Shown: piece after piece, positions 56,539 through 64,000 of the stretch
Layout of the letters: each line of letters opens with the position of its first letter
How positions within the stretch are numbered: position 1 is the first letter of the stretch
Source of the DNA: Kappaphycus alvarezii
Lineage: Eukaryota > Rhodophyta > Florideophyceae > Gigartinales > Solieriaceae
DNA length: 64,000 nucleotides
Assembly (NCBI GenBank): GCA_002205965.3
Contig: NADL03000089.1
Location: 248,001-312,000 of the forward strand
Reading direction: 5' to 3'
Translations under genes and position numbers: made by a program
The notes under the pieces: generated by a model
What the model was told of the DNA's origin: nothing
The model's database searches: none
Seen by the model: only the letters and a program-made list of their open reading frames with translations

Positions 56539-57050
56539 GGTGTGGTTTCAGTGACGGCGACTTGTCGGGAATGTGTTCCGTTTCGGGACTAGTTGGCGGC
56601 TACCGGCGTAGAATGGGGGAGTCAATAGCGGAAGGAGTGCAACATGTGATTACAATTCAAGTGGGGAAAGGAGTTTGCCGGAGTGCTCGTGTCGAGGAGG
56701 GAAGCAAGTCTGTACAGCGGTTGCGTACTCCGTACAGTACAGTTGTAAAGGAAAGCAGTCAAGGGTGCGACCCCAGATCTCCGCGCCTTCCCGAACGCAC
56801 TTTCAACATGAGGTGCAGTTCGAGCAGAAATTTTGAGGCATGTGGCCACCTGTCGTATAAAACTACTGTACTGTAAAATCCCGATATATGCATATGTACT
56901 AATCCGCACTCCGGAAGCTCACAATGTCAAATCTCTTGCGATTGGGGCTGCTTTGGTGTCGACCAAATCCAGTACCCAAACTCATCCCGCTTATGCAAAA
57001 TCATTCGCCCTCACCCAAATCTACTTTTCACCGCCCGACCCATTCGAAGG
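56539..57050. promoter_or_regulatory. divergent promoter of ClpR-like and LTO1-like genes
   Basis: 512 bases separate the two start codons. It contains CTCCGTACAGTACAG at about 56,728 and CTACTGTACTGTA at about 56,863. Both flanking genes probably encode plastid proteins, so shared control is plausible but unproven. Confidence 0.45.
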
Positions 57051-58375
57051 ATGGCCCTCCGCCCGTTTCAGCAACCGTGCCCCCATTCTATCACAACAGC
57101 CCCAAATGCCGTCCCCTTCCCATCATTTGTTACAACCTCTGTCTTCCGCGTCAGCCGTCATTCCCGCATTCAAACAAAATCCTTCCCATTAACCACTTTT
57201 GTGCATCTTCAAAAATCTCAAGTGCGAACTGGTTTACCATCAAAGCGGCCGCACAGGCCCCTCAACTTACCTACTGCCTGTAATCCCGTCCCGCACTCCT
57301 CCGACTCCACTACTCAACTCAACCCAAACCCGTTCACCGCAATTCGGAAAATCCTCGCTTCGCTGTCCTTTCTTGGTGTACTTGAGACCTGCTATCTCAC
57401 TTTCAACAAGCTATTTTCCTCTCCTGGTGCCATCTGCGCTACCCAGGGCTGCCTGGACGTTCTCACGGGCCCCTTTTCCTCCTTTCTTGGCGTCCCACTC
57501 TCTCTCTACGGTACCGTCGCCTACGCCGCCTTCCTCTACCTCTCCATCTACCCCTTTTCTGCAGACGCTGAGCAAGATGCCGACGGTAACACTATCCGCT
57601 CCCGTCACCAAGTCGCACACGCTCGAGATGCCGCCACCCGACCTCTCATGCTTGCCCTCGCTACCGCACTTTTCACCTACTCCGTCTTTTTGATGGGGTT
57701 GTTAGTCTTTGTCATCCACAGTATGTGTCCTTACTGTGTCGTTTCAGCAACCCTCTCCACCCTCATTTTTGTCCTCACAGCTTTTGTCGGAAGAGCAGTC
57801 CCCAACCTAAAGGACGCCCTCCGCGTCGGTGCGTTATCCACCGCTCTTACCGCCACCCTTGCTGCTATCGTGTTTTTTGTCGGACTCCCGCTTCAAATAC
57901 GCGCCCAACCGCCGGACGGCCCTCAAGCTCCGCCAGAGATTACCATGAAGTCAACGAATGATACGATGGTAAGGTGTACAAGCGCTGATTTCACCTACAT
58001 CCTTCCGCATATGATCTAGTATGTGGTCTCTAACTGCGTTTTGACATGGAAACCTGCTATTCCCCATGTGATTTGCGCCTATGACTCGGCGAACCTGAAC
58101 AGAGAATTGCAGTCAAACTTGGAGAAAGGAAAACAAAGATGTACGGCGCGTACTGGTGTAGCCACTGTTACGATCAGAAGCAACGTTTCGGAAAGAAGGC
58201 ATTCGCGAAAATCGAATATGTAGAGTGCGATAAGCACGGTGTCGATTCAAAATATCAGTTGTGTCGCGATAAGCGCATTCCCGGCTACCCGACGTGGGAG
58301 ATCAACGGGGAGCTTTACCCTGGTGAGATTGACCTCCCCGAGCTGGAGCGACTTGTTGATGAAAGCGGCAAATAG
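57051..58375 (+). CDS. LTO1: LTO1-type VKOR-thioredoxin fusion, one intron
   Basis: Exons 57051-57968 and 58103-58375 give 396 codons. It is a thylakoid/plastid membrane thiol oxidase: the VKOR domain reoxidises a partner thioredoxin domain and makes disulfides in lumenal proteins, in plants needed for photosystem II assembly. A long N-terminal region (1-95) is transit-peptide-like. The VKOR part has membrane helices from about 100, loop cysteines C129 and C134 and the active site C226-P-Y-C229. The C-terminal thioredoxin-like domain has WCSHC (C325, C328) after KMYGAYW, then PGYPTWEINGELYPGE. All redox cysteines are present. A 134-base intron removes a stop and restores the frame just before the second domain. 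It converges with the SAM-domain gene. Confidence 0.93.
57969..58102 (+). other. spliceosomal intron in the LTO1-like gene
   Basis: Donor GTAAGG directly after codon 306 (ATG) and acceptor CTGAACAG give a phase-0 intron of 134 bases. Splicing joins ...STNDTM to RIAVKLGERKTKMYGAYWCS, matching the spacing of plant LTO1. Unspliced, the frame stops at 58017-58019. Confidence 0.85.
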
Positions 58376-58507
58376 GTGCAGCTAGCTCAGTAATTAAGCG
58401 AATGAATAATGGAGGGAAAGGATGCTTGTGGGCACCGACTGCAGCTTGAATGATGTGTTCCGTATGTACGCTACAACCAAATGTTACAGGAAATTCCGAT
58501 ACATGAC

Positions 58508-59434
58508 TCATGGTGATTCTGAGTATCGTCGTCGCAACTCTGACACTAATCTCGACAACCTAACGCGATCACCCAACGGCATCAACGAGCCAAACTCCAC
58601 CTTGATGTCATCGTCGGTGAGCGTGAGCAACGTGCGACCATCTATTCGCTCTTCAATAAATAGCTGACGGTACTCGCCCAAGCCACTGTAATCGAGCTCG
58701 TCCACCACATCGCTCATATCCCACGCCATGATGTCGCGCCTACGAGAGGAACCAGAGTTATAACCCAGACGTGCGTCAAACTGTTGCATGGCCTCTGCTT
58801 CTGCCTTTCCTGAACCGTAAACCTCTTGGTCCTCCACTTCCTGTCTCTCGTCATCATAACCAACGTCTCGACCCCACCCTATCATCTTTGTAGCCACAAA
58901 GCCAGCGGCACTCGCAACGATGGCAAACGGAAACAGCGCTTTCGCCAGCATGACTGTGGCGAGGAGCGGAGTACCAACAAAGAAAAAACCAGCCCCGGCA
59001 GTTGCAAAAGTGAGAAGTGAAAAAATAGAGACAGAGGCGAGAATTGCAAACAGAATGGGAGCGAACAGAAGCGGAATGATGAGAAAGGCCAGGGCGAGGG
59101 ATATATGGAATAGGACGTTAATGGCGACCCCAGCAACGGCGACGACAGCGATAGCGGCAGTGGCGACAAGAGAACGCTCGGTTGGGGTGGATTGGGCCCA
59201 CAGCTTCTCTGCGCGGCGGGCCCATTTTTGAATGTTGGGGGTGGAACCGAAGGGAGGGCGGGAAGGAGGTCGGGTGAACGTGCGACGGGAACGCATGAAT
59301 AGACTGGAGGGGAAGGTTGGACGGGGGGGTGTGCTCAGCGGAACTGCGGGTGGGGAGGAAGTGAACGGCCGACTGATGCCGGGGGAAGAGAGAACGGGCG
59401 AGACGGAAATAAAGGTGTAGGCAAAAATCCCCAT
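58508..59434 (-). CDS. SAM-domain membrane protein, probably organellar
   Basis: An ATG gene of 308 codons without introns. Residues 1-65 are Ser/Pro/Arg-rich with almost no acidic residues, like an organelle-targeting peptide. Residues 88-183 contain a cluster of hydrophobic helices (for example LVATAAIAVVAVAGVAINVL and FAPILFAILASVSIFSLLTF). A charged linker follows, and then a C-terminal sterile alpha motif (about 238-304) with WDMSDVVDELDYSGLGEYRQ, LFIEERIDGRTLLTLTDDDI and GDRVRLSRLV. SAM domains mediate protein-protein or RNA binding, and here it would face the side opposite the membrane. I do not recognise a named orthologue. The 132-base gap to LTO1 is a convergent junction. Confidence 0.82.
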   Translation of the reverse strand: MGIFAYTFISVSPVLSSPGISRPFTSSPPAVPLSTPPRPTFPSSLFMRSRRTFTRPPSRPPFGSTPNIQKWARRAEKLWAQSTPTERSLVATAAIAVVAVAGVAINVLFHISLALAFLIIPLLFAPILFAILASVSIFSLLTFATAGAGFFFVGTPLLATVMLAKALFPFAIVASAAGFVATKMIGWGRDVGYDDERQEVEDQEVYGSGKAEAEAMQQFDARLGYNSGSSRRRDIMAWDMSDVVDELDYSGLGEYRQLFIEERIDGRTLLTLTDDDIKVEFGSLMPLGDRVRLSRLVSELRRRYSESP

Positions 59435-60239
59435 GGTTGAGAAGGAAGTTGGGACTTTGTTGGGTGGTGGAGCGGGAAAATAAACAGGTAGATTAGCCAG
59501 ACAGATTGACTGCAGCGTAGGGTGACGTAGCGCTCGGTGTTATCAAAGTGGACCTCGGAATATTGTGCAGACGCGACAAAGAGCGGCTGAGTAAGACCAG
59601 TAGAGTGGTAATGCCTAGGGAGGTTCAGGGTCAATACTGTACTGTGGAAGAGAGTTTCAGGAACACAAATCGTCAAGAGTACGGATGGTTCGGATTCCGA
59701 AGATCCTGGAAACTTGGTCACATGCCGTAGGCGAAAGAGGAGGTGCGCAGTGGCGGAAGTGGCACGTATGAAAAGTATTTCGGAGAGTGCGAGAAACTGT
59801 ACAAGTACTGTACTGTACTATACTGTACTGTACTGTACGTTGACCCTGTACGGCTTAACGAACTGCGTGCTGAGCTGTAACCGATCGTCCCATGAATTGA
59901 GAAAAAACCTTTAAACTGGGACATGAATTTTCGGTAGAAATTGGGATGCTTTTAGGCAATCCCGTTCCGCTGACGGGAGAAACAGTCCCACCCATGAACA
60001 TCACATCGCGTAGCAGCGAAAATGAAGGAGGGAAAGATAGAAAAAGATACCTCTTATTTCATAGAGTTCAGGTAGGGATCACGCACGAGACCCGCCTGGA
60101 TGTCAGGCAGTGGGTTATGTGCGCAGTTTTCGGTGATTCAACCTCACCGCAGCGTATTGTGGATGTGAGTATCAAGTATCCTCGAATTTTTCCCTACCGT
60201 CAGTTTTTCATATCTCCGCTGACGTCAATTTGAAATCAG
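59435..60239. other. intergenic region at the edge of the gypsy element
   Basis: It contains the promoter side of the SAM-domain gene, the TACTGTAC cluster at 59796-59839 and an ATG frame of 95 codons (59946-60233) without a recognised motif, which may already belong to the element. Confidence 0.4.
59796..59839. repeat. TACTGTAC cluster
   Basis: Contains ACTGTACAAGTACTGTACTG followed by four more TACTG units. It lies about 360 bases upstream of the SAM-domain gene start. Confidence 0.88.
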
Positions 60240-60479
60240 AGGTAGAAAATGGAGCGATGAAGAAAAAAAGATGAAACCCAGTTGAGTAGTAAAATTGTTT
60301 TTGTTCGTTGTCTTGGTTGACCAGGCTTGCACGGTTGGGTGCAGTATCAAAGCGGACAACTATAGCCGCGTTCACTGGTACTTCTGTCGAGAGTACTTTG
60401 GATGATTTTCGTGCCCGGAAGCAGGCATGAGCGGAAGTGTCGTCTTATTCGATGGGTCAACCAGGACCCACATCGAATA

Positions 60480-62000
60480 TTTACTGTTTTAGTTTGAGGT
60501 CTTGGTGCAGCAAGAGGGATCTCAAGAAGATAATTCTCGGACGCGAATCAAATTTCTACGAAGAGATTCGTTTCAGTTCTTATACAAAGAGCTTACGGAT
60601 GGAGGCACGCTGACGGAAGAAGACAAGAATTATGACAAGTTGTAGGCCGCCCTAAGGAATAAGTTCCGTCCAAAAGCAGATCTGCGTGTTGCAGTCGAGA
60701 AGGCGTTGCTGATGAAGTTCGTTGAGAGGGAATATCTCCTCGATTTCGACAAGAAGTTAGATGAAGCGTACAGTTAGGCCGCGTCCACAGATAGGCAGAA
60801 GACTCTCTTTTTCCGATGGCAGCATTCGTTGGAAAGGCCGTTCATTTGTTTATTGTTTAAGTCGACGTCTTCTTACAGTGAACTGAACAAGTCTTTGAAG
60901 AGTAATCAGAATTCAAGTGACCGCTTCGGTTCTTCGCAGGAATTACCTTCGGGAGTGAGGTTCAACGTGTCCAGTGACTTGTTTCTGCACGGAAAAGTAA
61001 GGTGCTTCAGGAAGAGGGCTAGAGTTTGCTACACATTGTCGACTTGTCTAGTCTTCGATAAGCTGAGCTTATGGAATAGCCCTAGCTAGCCGCAATGGAG
61101 ACCATAAGGAAAGGTAAGCAGAGTTATCACTTGGACTACAAAACGTGTGAGCAAGATCAGGCCGCCAGGTTGAAAGGCCTGTAGGCGATGTGTACTTCAT
61201 ACGCATGGTACCGATCCGTACAGCGTACGGATGGTACCTACCGCCACGACATTCCGTACAATATACGGATTGTGCTTACAGCTGGTGCTGAGAACAAATC
61301 GAGCAAATAGCGCTTGCAGCAGCCACGATGATCCGTACAATAATACGGATGCTGCTTGCCGCCTCTGCGCACATCGTCAATCTCACGTTCCGGATAAGTT
61401 AAAGCTGAGGACACAACTCCCAGCTTGGCTCGCGACACAACACCTAGCGTGACCATCCATCTACTGACATCACACGGCCAAACTGGTGTACCACGTATCA
61501 CAGTCGACAGGCTAGGGTTTAATCCGCCGCGATAAGCGACTGGAGGAGGCTCCAAAACTCGGAGAAAATATCTACTCAAGTAAAGGCAGCGGACTCGGAG
61601 GCACCAGACCACCGCAGACCGACATCGCCGTCACCCTAGCCACACTCTGCTATCTCCAATACCTCATCTCTCCCATTGCCTCTCTCCTCTACGAATTCCC
61701 TTTGCCGACCCAACCGCGCGACATTTGCACACCCTTTGCACTAGCCTCGACCATTTCTCTTACCTTTCAGTCCTAGACGTGCTACAAGTTGGAACGGTAG
61801 AAGCATTGAAGTCGAAGTTGGTGGACCTGCCGTTTCTGGAGTGGAAAGGTGGAAGAGACACAGATGATATGCTAATTTTGGCGAAAACGAACAGTCCCTC
61901 CGCGGAGTACATACTGTTTGAAGAAATATTAAAATTTGCGCCCACTGTGCCAAGACTAGGCACGATGAGCGCGAGTTATTGAAGTAGGAACGCATAATGC
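60480..62000 (+). pseudogene. gag-like region of the gypsy element
   Basis: The translation reads DSFQFLYKELTDGGTLTEED, then a stop, LRNKFRPKADLRVAVEKALL and FDKKLDEAYS, a charged helical region typical of gag. A later frame (61725-61982) reads VEALKSKLVDLPFLEWKGGR. The piece between about 61,200 and 61,700 does not read as gag and appears inserted. No intact zinc knuckle is visible. The assignment depends on position before the protease and reverse transcriptase. Confidence 0.45.
61207..61350. repeat. three hairpins with ATCCGTA...TACGGAT arms
   Basis: Hairpin 1 (61207-61238) pairs GGTACCGATCCGTAC with GTACGGATGGTACC. Hairpin 2 (61253-61269) is TCCGTA-CAATA-TACGGA. Hairpin 3 (61331-61350) is ATCCGTA-CAATAA-TACGGAT. 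The arms are the same sequence, while the sequence between hairpins varies, so the arms seem to be maintained as structures. Confidence 0.85.
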
Positions 62001-62579
62001 GCCCCTCCCGTTTGCACTCGTGTTGTGAAAAGCTCGTATAAAGGGAAGATGACTGCTTGAAGAAGAAGCGGCGTGAGGATGAGCAGTCTGCGAAGGGCAG
62101 TGGCGCTGACGTAACAGAAATCAGCTAGAAGGAGTCTCTATGGCTACGACTCGCGCAGAAGTGATGGGGAGCCCCGACCAAGCATAATTTTGATCGAGCT
62201 ACAGAATGCAACGGAAATTCGCTGAACAATCGAGGTCTCCCGGTCGCAACCGGTGGAAAAGCCGTGAAGTAATGGCAAGAAGGGTAGCGCTCTCGGTGGC
62301 AATAGGCTAGAAGGATTCGGTCATACGCCGGGAATCCATTTCATTAGATATTACAGGTTGAATTGAAGAACCTGGACAAGAAGTTTAATAATTTGATTAA
62401 GAGCGTGAAGGGTCGGATTTCAACGGTTCGTGCAGGCCTGGACGGTGATTTTGTGACGTACCGGACGGAAAACCGGACAGCCACGGGATCACGGGAAATC
62501 GAAACTTGCAGAGCGCTGGATCAGCAATTATGGAGGTCTTCAACGTCAGGTGGAGTCTAGAGAATAGTTGCAGCTGCGG

Positions 62580-62885
62580 TGAAGGGACGGAAGTTGCATA
62601 TGGTAATTTTGAATGTTAATGGGAGTAACTTGAGGGCCTTGTTGTACACAATTGCGTTGCAGACTCATTATTTCGCGTAGGTTTTGTTAGAAGTTGCATC
62701 TCGGACCGATAGAGACATCGAGTCGTGTTATAGTAGTCGATGCAGCCACAGCAAGGGTACTGGGCAAGTTAAAAGGAGTCCTGGTGACTTTCGATAATTT
62801 GATCGCGCTCCTCACCTTCTTTCTCACAGCTTTTTATCCGTTTTTTTTGATAGTTGGGGCACGAAAGATGGAAATAATCGAATAG
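62580..62885 (+). pseudogene. retropepsin-like protease region of the gypsy element
   Basis: The frame reads MVILNVNGSNLRALLYTIAL followed by QTHYFA and a stop. The YTIA replaces the DTGA active-site box expected at this place. After a frame change it continues VVDAATARVLGKLKGVLVTF and PFFLIVGARKME, comparable to the PFDLI(V/I)G flap and end region of gypsy proteases. The active-site Asp is lost, so it is inactive. Confidence 0.55.
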
Positions 62886-63269
62886 CAGATAAATATGAGG
62901 CGTTTTGGGTAGCTTTTACAATTGGCGGTGACACCGGAGTATCGGTAACTCCCACCCTACAGGCGCAGAGCGTCGAGGAAATGGGGGAAGAGGAAGCCGG
63001 GTTTACGTCGTCCTTGAAAGAAGAAAGGGAGGTACAGGATGACGAAGACTCGACGGATGATGAAATTGGCGCGGTGTTAGGTAGAGGCTCGTCCAGTCCC
63101 GGTGTGGTAATTTTTCTCATAGAGGAATGGAAAGTTCTGTTGTCGGGAAAGTTAGGGGTGGAGGCCCGGCTAGTCCCAGTGGTAGCATAAGAAGAACAGA
63201 GGCGGAGGACGAAGGGCTCTAACGAGCATATTTCATATGTGTGAAGGCGCAGAGTACGAGGATGAAGGA

Positions 63270-64000
63270 GAGGAAAGTGTTTCCGCTTTGGGATGGACTT
63301 CGGTGAGGTGAAGCAAACGATGAGTGTTTATAAGGAGTTCTGCAAGTTCGATGAAGAACTGGTGAGACTGTATTTGAGGGGTAGAGGGTTCCTGACGGAG
63401 GACGTGTAGTATAAGATGACGAGGATGCTCTTTGAGGGGGAAAGGGTCACGGAAAGAGTCTCTGCGTGGAATATCGAAGACTTTACTCTGAGAAAAGTCC
63501 CATTCTCTCATGCGTTGAAGTTAGACGATCAGACGCCCATTTGTGATCCATTCAGGAGGATTACGACAAAGCACTATAAAATAATTCGGCAGGAGGTTGA
63601 TCACATGTTGTAAGGAGGGGTTATTCGTCCGTCGCACTTTCCATGGAGATTTGAAGTGGTAATTGCGACGAAAAATGACGGCTACCCCCAGCTTTGTGTG
63701 TAATTTGGTCCATTGAAAGAAGGATCAAGGTCGAAAAGTCGCCCATCCTGATTAAAGATGAATTGATCGATGAGATGAAAGATTGTTTCATATCTACTAC
63801 CCTTGACTTGGTGACGGGGTATTGAAACATACATATCGATGATTTTGATCAGAGGATGAATAAATTTAGGTACAAATAGTAGCTTTTTTTGTGGTAATGC
63901 CGTTTGGGTTGAAGAACGGGACGGCTAGTTTTAAAGAGTCTCAGAGACTTTGTTTCGAGGTGGACCATTTGTTCATAAGACACAGGGGAGAGTTTTTCTA
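63270..64000 (+). pseudogene. Ty3/gypsy reverse transcriptase, broken, partial
   Basis: The connection region PFSHALKLDDQTPICDPFRR with ITTKHYKIIRQEVDHML is followed by a stop and GGVIRPSHFPWRFEVVIATK with NDGYPQLCV. Then, in other frames, come FISTTLDLVTGY*NIHI (first catalytic Asp in TTLD) and VMPFGLKNGTASF. These are the first five blocks of the polymerase. The YIDD box and everything beyond lie outside the window. At least five stops or frame changes are present. Confidence 0.87.

Larger units (their letters stand above)
60240..64000 (+). mobile_element. Ty3/gypsy-type retrotransposon, decayed, runs off the window
   Basis: Pieces of gag, protease and reverse transcriptase follow one another on the plus strand in Ty3/gypsy order. 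No LTR is recognised at the left, and the element continues past the right edge. Many in-frame stops, mainly TAG and TAA, and frame changes show that it is dead. It contains a hairpin-rich insert at 61.2-61.4 kb. It may be related to the integrase remnant at 41.3 kb, which starts where this copy is cut off. Confidence 0.8.

Overview
The window looks like eukaryotic nuclear DNA from an alga with a plastid, most likely a florideophyte red alga. The evidence is a set of compact, almost intron-free genes (only one intron can be placed), a squalene synthase, a eukaryotic HisA, and nuclear-encoded plastid-type proteins (a ClpR-like Clp subunit and an LTO1-type VKOR-thioredoxin fusion). These genes are separated by large tracts of decayed mobile elements. 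The species cannot be fixed from the sequence alone.

Layout. At 1-2.3 kb the 3' end of a HisA gene faces a squalene synthase gene. At 3.2-3.9 kb there is a 5'-truncated retrotransposon tail ending in a TTTC repeat. From 3.9 to 19.8 kb lies an AT-rich gene desert with only short repeats and fragments. At 19.8-22.1 kb sits a Tc1-like element with long terminal inverted repeats, TA target duplications, and a 662-bp insertion inside its dead transposase. At 23.4-25.7 kb is a 789-residue disordered protein of unknown function. From 27.4 to 49 kb is a mobile-element graveyard: retrotransposon fragments with reverse transcriptase and a restriction-like endonuclease tail, two PIF/Harbinger elements in opposite orientation (30.5-34.1 and 45.6-49.0 kb), a copia element bounded by two LTRs (34.2-38.7 kb) and a Ty3/gypsy integrase remnant (41.3-42.8 kb). 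A gene island follows at 49.4-59.4 kb: OTU1-like deubiquitinase (+), TRM9/ALKBH8-like tRNA methyltransferase (-), inactive M14 carboxypeptidase-like membrane protein (+), cysteine-rich secretory or membrane protein (-), ClpR-like protein (-), LTO1-like VKOR-thioredoxin (+) and a SAM-domain membrane protein (-). The window closes with a decayed Ty3/gypsy element (about 60.2-64 kb) that runs off the edge.

The island genes are arranged as convergent and divergent pairs. The short intergenic gaps often carry clusters of self-complementary TACTGTAC/GTACAGTA repeats, which are the most characteristic dispersed sequence of the window. Three neighbouring island genes (the methyltransferase, the M14-like protein and the cysteine-rich protein) read correctly only if a one-base frame change is allowed. 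In two of them the change falls just before a membrane anchor. This is either a local assembly problem or a real soluble-versus-anchored switch, and it is the most interesting thing to test. ClpR and LTO1 share one divergent promoter and both probably act in the plastid. The other genes have no evident common pathway.
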